64,000 nucleotides of DNA from NCBI GenBank assembly GCA_905178155.1, contig CAJINV010000001.1, positions 3,735,706 through 3,799,705 on the forward strand. Direction: 5' to 3'. Of the stretch, positions 11,878 through 22,500 are shown piece by piece (within the stretch, counting starts at the first letter, position 1; each line of letters begins with the position of its first letter). The notes below the pieces were generated by a model. The model searched no databases. It saw only the letters and a list, made by a program, of their open reading frames with translations, and was not told the DNA's origin. The translations under genes and the position numbers were made by a program. The stretch is from Amoebophrya sp. A120. Lineage: Eukaryota; Sar; Dinophyceae; Syndiniales; Amoebophryaceae.

Positions 11878-13623
11878 ATGGCGCCTCACTCCTCGGTCTC
11901 GTTGGAGTTGCTTCTTCAGGACTTTCTGCGCACTGCGCCAAGTACGGTTTCGTCTCGCGCAGCTGCCTCGAGTACTTCCACTTCCTTCGTCGAGAACTCA
12001 AGTCCTTCCGGACGATATGCTGCGTCCTCTGAGGATGGCTATCTCCATGATTTTAGTCCGTCGCGGGCCGCGGCGGCATTGTGGTCTTCTTTCTGGACGA
12101 GCGCGGGACCAGCGGGGCCCTCGTCGGCCAGGGCTGGGTTGACCAGGACATCAAGAACAGGAGCGCCGTCCGGTGAAGATTTTTCGCTGTTTCACGAAAC
12201 AACAACAAGAACAAATCGTTCATCGCTGCTGAGAAACATCAAAAGCCATTTTCTCGCGACCACCACGGGCCTTGCTCCGAGGACCACCAGCTTCGCCAGT
12301 ACGACGACGTGCCGCAAAGACTACGCGCTACCCTGTCCCAAAGGGTGGTGTTTAGCGGAGGACAAGGCGTGCGTGGCGCCGTACAACTGGAAAGGCGTCT
12401 GCGCGCTGCGGGACCACGGCCTCCCGAAACTCAGCGCCGAGGGCAAGGAGGTTCGCGGGGACACGTGCGACACGCCCTGGCTATGAACTGCAAAAGTTGT
12501 ATCGTACTAGGATAAATCGCATGACAAATTAGCTCAGCATGACAAATGGAATTTGTCACGCTGTTTTATCTTGGGATGAAGATTTGTAATGCATGACTGC
12601 GATTACTACGAGTGCGATACTTTTGCACAGGTGGATAATGGCCCTGCGAGGACGATTTCGCGGCGCACCAGTTATCCTGAAAAAAAAGTGTTACAGTTAC
12701 ACACTCTGATAGAAGACAAGCAAGACAGACAACCTCTGTCATGCAGGAAATGCTTGCCAGCCTAATTGCATTCGTGTTTTCCTTTATAGTCTGCGCATCA
12801 CAGGTTTTCTTTGCCATGTCGAGCAACTTTGTGATGCAGAAACTCGAACGAGTGTGTAACTGTAACACTTTTTTCCTTGGATACCAGGCGCGGAACATCT
12901 ACTGCCCCACGATCACGGATTTGGCCAAGGCACCGGAAATGCCCGTGGCCCCGGAGATGGCCAAAGGGAAGAAGCGGCACAACGTCATCGTGCAGATCGG
13001 GCCGCAGAGCGACAAACTGTTCGAGCCGCTGCAGGAGGGCGCGCTGGAACCGCCAGTGCCCGAGTCGCCGCCCGAGGAGAAGCTGGTCATCGCCGTATTA
13101 CAGTGAAAAGTGCCCCCCACCCCTAAATTGCAGAAATTTGTGATGCGAAGTTTCCAAATGAAAACTTTTTGCCATGCATGAAAGGAGTATGAATCTTTCT
13201 GATGCAGAATGTAGGCGTGTATCGCATCGCTTGCATGACAAGTGCCGCTCTTGCTGGGGTCTTATGCAATACAAATTTTTGCTATTCACTATTGAAACCC
13301 TGTGATGCTGATAGATGCAAGAGGGCGAATGTTTCATTTGGAAAGGTTTGCAATACAAATGCTCCCAAGTTCGGGGGTGGGGGTATTTTTCATTGTAATA
13401 CGCCGACGACGGCCTGCTTCACCAGCGCAAGAAGGGCGGACCGAAACTCCCGATGAAGGGTTTGTACAGCCTAGAGGACGGGGCGGTGAAGAAGGACGCG
13501 CGGGCCAAGCCGGGGGCACACCCGCCGGTAAACGAGGACACGCAGAAGGACTTCCGGACGGGTATACCCGCGAACGAGGTCCAGCAAGCGGTGGACGCGC
13601 TCGGTGGGATTGTGCAGGACTAG
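11878..13623 (+). CDS. CPW-WPC domain protein, three introners
   Basis: Four exons (11878-12481, 12643-12671, 12888-13095, 13406-13623) give about 352 residues once three introners are removed. A Ser/Thr/Ala-rich N-terminus precedes one CPW-WPC module: CRKDYALPCPKGW, CVAPYNWKGVC, then CDTPWPC. The final Trp-Pro-Cys is split by the first introner: exon 1 ends in the Trp codon plus one base and exon 2 supplies the rest. The family is known from apicomplexans and relatives, commonly as secreted or surface proteins of sexual or zoite stages. Here I see no clear N-terminal signal peptide, so either localisation differs or a 5' exon is missing. The C-terminal 140 residues are charged and unrecognised. 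Start ATG and stop TAG are clear. Confidence 0.9.
12482..12637. mobile_element. Introner 2 (TGCAAAAGTATCG family, 156 bp)
   Basis: The left end TATGAACTGCAAAAGTTGTA pairs imperfectly with the right end, whose complement begins TATCCACCTGTGCAAAAG and continues TATCGCACTCG. The flanking repeat is CTGGC/ATGGC (TGGC shared). Excision rebuilds the WPC motif of the host protein. The interior contains several GCATGACAAAT and TTTGTAATGCATG motifs. Confidence 0.92.
12673..12883. mobile_element. Introner 3 (GTGTTACAG family, 211 bp)
   Basis: The left TIR TATCCTG(A8)GTGTTACAG continues TTACACACTC and is matched by the complement of the right end, TATCCAAGG(A6)GTGTTACAG. The flanking repeat is CCAGT/CCAGG. 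It lies only 29 coding bases after introner 2. Excision joins FAAHQ to ARNIYCPT in frame. Confidence 0.92.
13096..13400. mobile_element. Introner 4 (CCCCCCACCCC family, 305 bp)
   Basis: The left TIR TATTACAGTGAAAAGTGCCC pairs with the complement of the right end TATTACAATGAAAAATACCC; both run into C-rich tracts. The exact 5-bp flanking repeat is CGCCG. Excision joins LVIAD to DGLLHQRKK in frame and the frame then runs to the stop. The longest of the 16 small introners. Confidence 0.93.
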
Positions 13624-13673
13624 ATGATGTTCATTCATCAGAGTCGAAACAAATCTCGCTTCAGTAATTCCTA

Positions 13674-13937
13674 GAGCGAGGTAACAAATGACCCGTTAAC
13701 TCGCACCCGCGAGTTAGCCGTCCGGCCGGCCGGCCGGGCGGTTAACTCGCGGTTAGAAGTGTAGACAAATCGAATTGTCGTGGTGCAAATCTACCCCGAA
13801 GTGCTCGCCGATCTTCGATTCAAATTTGTGCTACCATTCGCTTTGTCTACATTTCTAACCGCGAGTTAACCGTCCGGCCGGCCGGGCGGACGGCTAACTC
13901 GCTGGTGCGAGTTAACGGGTCATTTGTTACCTCGCTC
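13674..13937. mobile_element. 264-bp foldback (MITE-like) element
   Basis: Two arms of about 90 bases are nearly perfect inverted repeats: GAGCGAGGTAACAAATGACC at the left and its complement at the right, continuing through GGCCGGCCGG to GTAGACAAA near the centre. The flanks carry a 3-bp direct repeat CTA (13671-13673 and 13938-13940), consistent with a target duplication. It has no coding capacity. It lies about 50 bases downstream of the CPW-WPC stop codon, so it is intergenic or in the 3' untranslated region. Its arms and 3-bp duplication differ from those of the introners. Confidence 0.85.
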
Positions 13938-13940
13938 CTA

Positions 13941-14807
13941 CAGAGTTGCTGTTGCTCTCGTGCGCGAGTGGTATTTTGAATAACACTCGCCAAAGTTACC
14001 TTTCTATTTTGACTCGCAGTGCCATGATTGCGATTGCTACTTTTGCTTTTCTGTTTCATTTTGGAAAGTAGTGAGTTTCTCCTATATCCCATTCTCGTAG
14101 TGGTGCTCTCGTCATACAACTCCCAGCTGATAAGCGGACTATCTATATCTATTGACTGCTCGCGCTTTAAAAGTACTCTGGAACTGGATATAGACAACAG
14201 GAAAGAGGCTTGATCTAGCTACCTGTAGTACTCAGAAATGGGGGCGCGCGCTCCCCCTCGGCTCTGTAGTGACATGATCGGAGGCATTACGCATACTAGG
14301 GAAATAAACGAAAACCTGACTCGTCGATGGGTAGTGGTATTCGTGTGCGTCTGTATTAGGGCTGACTATGTTCTAACTCAGAACAGTTTTCTTGCTCTAC
14401 TTCTTGACGTCGAAAAGCGAGAAGAGACGAGCAGATCGAAAAAGCTGGAGGAAAAACGGCTCTTCAGGCAAGCAGTGGCATTCGCATTGATCCTCTACCT
14501 AGCGGCAGCGAACCAACTGACTCCAGCTCTGCACGTGATCGGATTTCTTAAAGTAGAACGTGGGAAGCGGAAGATCATACTCGAAAGCGAGCCTATCTTG
14601 TGCACTTGTTAACGCTCTTCCACCTATTCATTAGCTCTCATGAATGTCTGTATTTATAGAAGTAAGGTGTGCTCGTTGGCCTAGACCTTGTAGTCTCACC
14701 TCGGCGGCAAAGCTATTCTGTGGTTTATTCGTCGCCATCTACTTGATCCTTCTGGTGTAGAAGAAAACTCTAACTGTACTATAGAGAGCAATAAATAGCA
14801 CCAAAAA
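13941..14807. other. Intergenic stretch with one weak ORF
   Basis: A 124-codon + strand frame at 14238-14612 starts with ATG and contains a hydrophobic stretch (WVVVFVCVCI). It has no recognised homology, and I do not call it a gene. No other structure is evident. Confidence 0.35.
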
Positions 14808-17800
14808 ATGGCATCGTCGTCGAGTAGCAGTGCTGCGTCAGGAGCAGGTGCAGGCCCAGATGCAGGTGGGAATGCTGAAAACCAGACGGGAAATCCACCG
14901 AGAAGAATTCCGCCGACAATGGGCGATTTACTCCTGTCATTCCGGGGGTCAGTTTCACAGTGGTCTGATGCGGTAAGGAAGTATGCAATGACCGGCGTTG
15001 AGGAGCGCTGTGCGAGAAGGATGGGAATGGCGCAGGTACAGCCTCAGACCGATGAACTCTAGCGCGTTAGTTCAGTCATGCTGGCATCTATTTTTTATTT
15101 TCAGTGGATGTGGTCTGCGTCTGAATCTGATGCTGATACTGATTTCGCCGCTATCAGTCGAAACTGAAACAAAAAAACATTGATGGACTTGAGCCCGTGA
15201 TGAATAAGTAACGCCAGGTAAACATGTGGTACATCTTGGCCACCCGCGACCTTCACAAGCGACAGACCGGCGGGCGCACCCAGTTGCCAATGGAATTGCG
15301 GCGACGCATCATTGAGTTTATGGGCCCGATTGAGCATCCGGCGCTGGGGATTAGCGGACGTGACGCTTTGCAAATCTCAAAAGCGCAGCGAGCAAGTGAT
15401 CGAGCGAGAGCGGTAGCGTACTACTCTGAGTTGATCAAGGAACGGGCGGAGGCGGGGGAAGGGTCTCTTCTCTTACAACCATAACGGGGGGTCTACTCAT
15501 CGGCTTTAGAACTTTTTGAAAACTTTTTGAAAACTTTTGAAAACAGAGCAAAACGATGACGCGAAACCACCAAGGTCCGACGCCCTTTTTTGGCGCCGTG
15601 CCGTCGTGTTTCGTGGTCATATATTTTGACCGATAAAAGGCGCGCGCGCTGCCGTCGGTCACACGTGAATCGCGGGCGGAATACTCTCCGCAGACTTGTA
15701 ATCTCTTGCGCGTTTCTTGAGCAGCGTGTCGCACAAACCGGGCCGCGTCCTTGATATATGTAGTCACGCACGAAAAGGCTTAGATCCACCCCTCCGCGTT
15801 TCGCCTAGGGGCAAACGCACTCGGGTGGCCGTGCTGTTTATTTGACCGAGGGGCAAACGCACTTGGGTGGCCATCCCCCCATCCGGGGCCAGCCCTCCTC
15901 CTTTTCGCCTAGCAGGGTTTAGGGTTTAGCCCTCCTCCTTTTCACCTGGCGCAGGGCTTGGGTTTAGGGTTTGGGGTTTAGGGCCTAGGGCCTCGGTTCT
16001 CAGGCGCAGCGCGCCGGCCCGAGCGGCGTGTCTGGAGAGATCCAGGGGGTGCGCCCCTGCGCCGCGTTGCGTTTGTAATTCCCACAAGAAAAAGCGGCGC
16101 AGTCGAAGAAGCAGACTCTGAGTTCTGCTATCTTTTTGGCACCTGTTCTGACCCCAGGCACGGCGGCACGCTGCCAGAAAGGAGCGAGGCTGCTGAGTCT
16201 TCAAAAAGTACAAAAGAAGCGTAGCCCAGACATGAAGCAGGCTGGCACTGCCTGCGAAGTAGGCAAAGCTCACGGCTCAGGTTTTGCAGTCTTTGTGGCG
16301 CCGTGCCGTCGTGTTTCGTGGTCATATATGGTGGCCGATAAAAGGCGCGCGCGCTGCCGTCGGTCACACGTGAATCGCGGGCGGAATCCCCTCAGCAGAT
16401 TTTTAATTTCTTACGCATTTGAACGGCGTGCCATCCTGTTTCGTGATAGGTTTCGACCCCGGAGCCGGGGCGAAAAGTTGTATACTTTACACGCGACGAA
16501 TGCCGTGGGTGGTAACGTTATCCACGGCGGCACCGCGTAGGCAAAAAAGCGCGCTTTTTCAACTTTTGCCCGAATTCTGAGGCAAAGCGCGACTCGTGCG
16601 CCCATTTTGAAAAGTTTTTTTTTTGCACTTTTGCACTATATGCGAAAAACCAAAACCGGTGGCATGATGCCGCTTTTCTGGGCCTCAAAAAAACGACTCC
16701 CGAGCTAATTCCCGAAAAAAAAAACTTTTAAAAAACTTTTTAAAAGCTTCCATTTGGGGCACCAAATCGCTGCCGGTTTCAAGCAGACTCCGCCGCGGGG
16801 AGCTTCGAGAAGGGAGGCCAGAAAAAAAGTTTTTTCGGGGTCTTTTCGGGCTCGTTTCGGGCTCATCGAAATAGCACAGCAAAAAAGTCGCACTTTTTGG
16901 CTTCCGCCGTACCACCGCGCCAAAATCGCCATTGCTCCAGCGCCGGTGGTATGCTGGTGGTGTTTTTTTGTTATGTTTCGTCAGTGCCGGCGCTTTTGCG
17001 TCTGCGTCAAGCTTTTGGGTTTTTTGGTACTAGAAGTAGCCTGGGCGATGAAGGAAAAGCTAGAAGCTGAGTCCAGTGCTAGACTCTGGACGAGTTGGAG
17101 TTGGAGTGTGATATTGGATGGGGTATCGCTACGCTTATTTCTCGGCCTGATTTCGTGATAGGTTTGGACCCCGGAGCCGGGGCGGGCTGTTGTATATTTT
17201 ACATGTGAAGAATACCGCTGGCGGTAACATTATCTATGCATGGCGGCACGGCGTAGGGTAAAAGGCGCGAGCTCTCGACTTTTGCTCAAATTCTGAGGCA
17301 GGGCGCGACCTGTGCGCCCATTTCAAAAAGTTTTTTTTGTGCTTTTTCGTTATATCTGGAAAACCAAAACCGACAGCATGGCGCCGCTTTCCTGACCTTC
17401 CAAAAAAAAACTCCCGAGCTGATTCTGGGAAAAAAAACCTTTTGAAAACTTTCCAAAAGCTTTCACTTAGGGCACCAAAACGGTGCCGGATTCAAGCAGA
17501 ATCAGCAGCGGGAAGCTTCGAGAAGGGCGGCCAGATGAAAAGTTTTTTCGGGCTCGTTTCGGGCTCACCGAAGTAGCACAGTAAAAAGCTTGTTGCATTT
17601 TTTGGCCTCCGCCATACCACCGCGCCAAAATCAGCATTGTTCCAGCGTCGCTGTTATGTTGGTGGTGTTTTTTTGTTATGTTTCGCCAATGCCAGCACTT
17701 TTGCGACGAAGGGCATCGCTGAGTCAGGCTTTTGGGTTTTTTTATGTTTGGCTTCCCTCTTTGATACTACGAACAGAGAGCAAGGGAAAGCTTTTCGGTC

Positions 17801-18749
17801 TTTGGCCTTGACCACGAAGCCCGCCGTTGTTGCAGGCTGGGTGGGCCACCAAGCTCGGCGCTGCCTCAACTTTCTCAGGTGCGGGCGTTTTTCACTGTGG
17901 CGGAGTGCGCAAACTGGGCACCCACGAAAAGCGCGGGACCCCATCGGTCACACTGGAACCGCGATGGCATGCTGGGGCTCGATCTCGTGTTGGCCGTGCA
18001 GTCATTGGCCACGAAGTTGCGAGGCAGCTCCTTTGACGAGCAGGCCGGCGGGAAATTCAGAGTTTTCGAAAAGTTTTTGAAAAGTTCTGAAAGTTTAGCA
18101 CAGACCCCCCGTTATGGTTGTAATTCTCGTTGATGCACAAACTTTCGACGCAGCTCCGCGGATGCGAAATGGTGATGCCGTCCATGCAGACACTATAGCA
18201 ACGTACTTCGGCCATTTGGGTCACATCATCGAAGATCGAAGAGGCAACACGATAGATGTATTACACCACGGCAGCGCCACCGTTCCGTTCAGGATCTCGT
18301 TCAATGGTGCGAGACACGACGACGCCACAGGCGAAGCGGCGATGGAACTTCTGGGGAAAAAATTATCCGCACCTCTCGAACGCAAGTACAAGAGTAACCA
18401 TCGCGCAGCCTTTGCTGAGACAATGGAGAAGACACGAAATGCCGTTGTTATGTACTTCAGCGATTACCTCCTCAAAGAATTTGCTTCCGGGAAAGTTGAA
18501 GTTGAAATAACAGAAGCAATTGTCAATGCCGCACCCAAGCTGCCTTGTGGCGCCGCCTATCCCATGACCGAGCGACAGGCGAAGCTGTTCCATTCCGATC
18601 TAGACGAGTCGGACGCGGCCCTGAGTCGTCTCCGATTCGAAGTACATGGACTTCAATTCCATCCTTATTACCGCATCATAAATCATTCGGAGACCCTCCC
18701 GCCTGCGTTTACCATTCGTCTTGGAAAAGAAGATGAGTTTACCGAATGA
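14808..18749 (+). CDS. Unknown gene interrupted by a 2.65-kb TIR element
   Basis: Exon 1 is 14808-15035 and exon 2 is 15218-15472, with a GT-AG intron between them (MGMAQ to VNMWYIL). The frame then meets a 2651-bp TIR element. Removing it and one copy of the TTCTC duplication joins codon CTC directly to GTT at 18129, and the frame stays open for 206 more codons to a TGA. The composite protein is about 367 residues. I do not recognise it. The N-terminus is Ser/Ala/Gly-rich, exon 2 contains LPMELRRRIIEFM, and the last exon is mixed alpha/beta-like (DTIATYFGHLGHIIEDRRGN). The element is either spliced out like the smaller introners or is a recent insertion that breaks the gene; sequence alone cannot decide. 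The exon 1-2 junction is inferred from phase. Confidence 0.55.
15914..15990. repeat. Interstitial telomere-like TTTAGGG runs
   Basis: Two short runs, GGGTTTAGGGTTTAG near 15914 and GGTTTAGGGTTTGGGGTTTA near 15961, match the TTTAGGG telomere repeat of plants and many alveolates. They lie inside the 2.65-kb TIR element. They may record repair of a break with telomeric DNA or may simply be part of the element. Confidence 0.6.
16437..17750. repeat. Diverged direct duplication inside the large element
   Basis: A segment of about 590 bases starting TTTCGTGATAGGTTTCGACC near 16437 recurs from about 17151, with many substitutions and small indels. Shared landmarks are CCCCGGAGCCGGGGCG, AATTCTGAGGCA, GGGAGCTTCGAGAAGG / GGAAGCTTCGAGAAGG and GTGTTTTTTTGTTATGTTTC. 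A separate 90-base segment with GCCGTGCCGTCGTGTTTCGT is duplicated at about 15590-15680 and 16296-16386. The duplication is old, to judge from the divergence. Confidence 0.85.
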
Positions 18750-19515
18750 GTGAGCGGGTTGGCCGCGGGAACAGGCTCGCTCAACAATGAGTCGCAGATT
18801 TAAACATAAACCGACGACTATCCTCTTTCTTTCAGATTTTCCTCGAACCAATGGCAATCGTCAAATTGAACCAATTGTGTGAGTAACACTGAGTACCAGC
18901 TGTCGGAACTCTATCACCACATCCAAGAAATTGGCGATCTTAAAAGTACTATTTTGAAATCTTTAAATTTTCTTCCAAAAAGTAAAGAAATGGCGCTGTC
19001 GTGTGTTCGCTGGAACCAATCATTGACATTGTCATTCTTCTATTCTCTATCATGCGGCGACCAATGGCATCGAGGACTCTTCGTATCTTTCGGTGAACGC
19101 CGCTTCGTGATATGTAGTGAGGTCATAAAGTACAAGTACTTATGTTGTTTGGCCAAGTAAGAAAGGGCTACCAAGTTACTACGGACACGGAAATGTGTAT
19201 GAGTCAGTTTCGCAAATCTTCCACTTGCTATCGGAATCGCTTCATATTTGGCACACACGTGAGAAAGTCGAACGGTTAAGCTATCATCAAAATTGTCGGT
19301 GAATCTGAATGTGTATGTGTGATCTATTCCTGGTCATGCGTCGACATCCCCAATACCTAAACTAAAACTTCTACGAAGCCGCAACATGAAATTACTATAA
19401 TTTTTTTCCGCAAATCCATGCTGGATGAACGTTGAGTATGGTGATTGCTATATCTGGTGTCTACTTGCAGCTCGCGATGCATGGCCTTCTTGTGCTGATT
19501 TGATAAAGGATCAAG
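18750..19515. other. Intergenic stretch, no supported gene
   Basis: Between the interrupted gene and the SAC phosphatase. A short ATG frame at 18879-19160 (93 codons) is unrecognised and has non-coding-like composition. No repeat or RNA gene is evident. Confidence 0.4.
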
Positions 19516-22500
19516 ATGGGCGACCTATTCGGCACGAGCGCATTCGAGCGCCCAGCCGCCTGCGTGGATCTTTACCGCAGTCCACTGGACAGCGGTTCCG
19601 CGCGGTCAAGTCCCGGTTTGCCCACTGTGCCCACGCGTCTGTACGTGGTGGCATCCGAAAAGCACGAAGAGGAGGATCTACTGCCCCAGCCGCGACCACA
19701 TGACCTCGACCCAATAAAGACTGCGCAAAAGCGCTCCGTAAGGCTAGTTCGCGTCCTTGAATGCGCCCAAACGGTAGACGGAAGACTGGCGTTGTCGGGC
19801 GGCAAGACGTGGCTGGATTTTGCGGTTGCGCGCGAACTGATAGCGCAGGGCAGGAGCCAAGAGGACGCGGACTTCTCGGAATTCGAAGCGAATTGCAAAA
19901 TTGCCGCAGACGGGTGGTGGGAGGACAGGATTGCAGCAGAGCGTGATGGCACGAAGAGTGCGCGAGCACTGCAGCAAGCTACGACTGCCCGCACTGCGCG
20001 GAAGCGCGACGTCTTCTTTTCAAATCTGCAAAATATCTTCGGCGGGGGCGGCGATAAAAGTTTGAGTGATGATTTGAATCAGGACGATCCGGAAAGTGTG
20101 CGGCAGGCCGCCTTGCAGAGCCTCTATGTGGACGTTGGAAGCGCGTCCATAACAGCAACTGCTAGCAGCACTGCCGGAAGCTCGTCGGCTTTCGCATCAA
20201 GCTCAACATCGGCCGGGAAAAATCTTTCCACCCCGCCCCGCAGCTCCGGATGTGCACCTTGTGCGGGGATCTTGGGGTTTGTGCGTTTCCTGCGCGGCTG
20301 GTACGTCGTCGTGCTTACGAAGAAGAAAAAGCTCGGTACTCTTGGGCACCACGAGGTCTTTGAAGTCGAACGGGTGGAGTTGGTTCCGATCGCGGACCAG
20401 AATCTCATCCAAGAAGAGCAATTCTTCCAGTTTGAACAAGCCGACCTCGCGGAGGAGCAAAAGTGGGTGGAACGCTGGATGTCCGTGTTGAAAAGCGGGA
20501 ATTTTTTTTTCAGTTACAGCTACGAGCTGTCGCGCAGCGTGCAGCAAAACCAGGCGGACCGACTTGCGGAAAGCGATCCGTTTTACGCGGATCCGGAATT
20601 TTTTCGCTTCGTGTGGAACGCACACATGCTCCGGCCCAACGCAAGTGGTAGAGCTGCAAGTGGCACGACACAACTCCGTCGTAAAAATCTTTCACGGCAG
20701 CTAGTAGTACACCCCTGCAGAAGAAGTTGTAGTTTCTACTCTACTTCGCTCGGCACTCCCGACCGACCCGAGTGGCGGACTTTTTGTCTCACAATTTGCC
20801 ACGGCACGTTCGCGCAGCAGATTCTGAGCTCCTACTCGCAGCAACTCGAGATCACGCTGGTGTCGCGCCGGAGCACGCGGTTTGCGGGCACGCGGTACCG
20901 CAAACGCGGCATGAACGCGCACGGCCATTGTGGAAATGAGGTGGAGTCCGAGCAGATTTTGTGCCACCCCGGGATTCGTTCCATCTTGAGCTTCGTCCAG
21001 CTCCGGGCCTCGGTGCCGCTGTTCTGGGGCCAGGAGAGCACGGCGATGGCGTTCAAGCCGCCGATTGTCTACCCAAAGGAAGACATCGATCTCCAGGCGA
21101 CCAGGCGGCACCTGGGCGACTTGCTGTCTCGGTACGGAAGCCCGCTGGTGGTGCTCAATTTGATGCGCAACTCAGCCGGCACGGACGAGCAGACACTGTC
21201 GGCGAAAATGAAGACCTGCCTGGAGAAGCTCGCTGCGGAAATTGTGGCCAACGACGCGAGCGGGCTGTTGCAAGTCGTCTACCATCATTTGGACCTCAAA
21301 GCCGCGGCCAAATTGGATTTGAATTATGCTGCCGGAACTGGTGCAGGGGCGGCACAGGCGGGAACGCCGACTCTGGCGATCGCGGAAACCATGAGCAGCT
21401 CCGGCGCGGCCAGTGGAACGACGTTGTTGAGTTACGATAGCTACAAGGTCAACAGCGCAGGAGGTATAATGCTGCCACTTCAATCGGTTGCCGAGGGAGT
21501 CGCAATAGGAGCACCACTCAGTGGAGACAATTTTGGAAATCGCCTAGGAGTTGGTGCACCACCAGGAGGTTCTTCTTCTGCGAATAATCCGCTTTATGGT
21601 GCTGGAACTACTGCAGCTGCGGTCGACCGGTCAATACAGAAGCAGCGATTTAACCGATTGGTTTGCGAAACGGCTGAGGCCATGGTGGACAAGGTGGGGT
21701 TTTACCACCAGACGCGATCTTCCGTAAAAAGTGTGCAGAGCGGTGCGGTCAGGGTCAATTGCGTAGACTGTCTTGATCGGACCAACGTGCTTTTGTTTTT
21801 CCTTGGCCTGGAGGCCTTCGAGCGACAGCTGAAATCCCTCGGCGCGGTGCCGACGCTGGTACCTCGGCAGCTGCGGTTAGCAGTCGATGCTCTGCCGCGG
21901 ACCCTGAATTTTGTGGATCGACAAATAGAGGCGGACGATGCTGAGAGCCGTTGGACTTCAAGTGGCAGAGGTCCAGGACGGGGAGGGGAGCAGCTTCAGC
22001 TTGTGTTAGAGGACGCACATCAGGGCAGGTACGTCAGCTTCTCGTCAACCTCGGCAGCGGCCGGGGTTAGAAGTTTCAGTACAAGTGTCGGACCCCCGCA
22101 AGCGTCAACAACACAGACCCCTCCATCGACGAGCCCCCGGAGCGAGCAGGACTTTTCCTCAGCACCCGACGTTGGCCACAAGAGCGCAGAACATCAAGCT
22201 ACCACCTTCCCGCGGCAATACAGCAAAGGCAGCACAGCACCGTCCCCGAATCGGACTGGTGCTTATCGTCGGCAATCCAGTCTCGAGTTAGACGGACACG
22301 TGGCGCAACTCCTCGGCGAACTGTACGACACCAGCGGTGACTGCCTCTCCATGCAGTACGCCGGCTCGGTGGCGCACAAGAAGTATGCCTCCTCGTCAGG
22401 CGGAAAGGAGCTGTTGACCAGCATCCAGCGGCAGTACCAGACGAGTTTCCAGGACGCCGAGAAGCAGCTCGCCATCAATTTGTTTCTGGGGATCTTCCCG

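Larger units (their letters stand above)
15473..18123. mobile_element. 2651-bp TIR element with 5-bp duplication, possible giant introner
   Basis: The ends are inverted repeats: 15473-15494 begins TTACAACCATAACGGGGG and 18102-18123 is its complement. Degenerate arms rich in AAAACTTTTTGAAAAC motifs follow. The flanks are the exact 5-bp repeat TTCTC (15468-15472 and 18124-18128). Inside are a diverged direct duplication, telomere-like TTTAGGG runs and tandem GGGGCAAACGCACT repeats. No transposase or other protein is recognisable, so it is non-autonomous. It interrupts an open frame at a codon boundary and preserves the frame on excision. Confidence 0.88.

Noticed and set aside
11371-11889. Overlapping + and - strand frames upstream of the CPW-WPC gene
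   Set aside because: They are antisense shadows of each other without homology or splice partners.
15493-17576. Several frames of 70-135 codons inside the 2.65-kb element, considered as a transposase
   Set aside because: None shows a DDE/DDD pattern or any recognisable domain, and frames do not persist between the two diverged duplicates.
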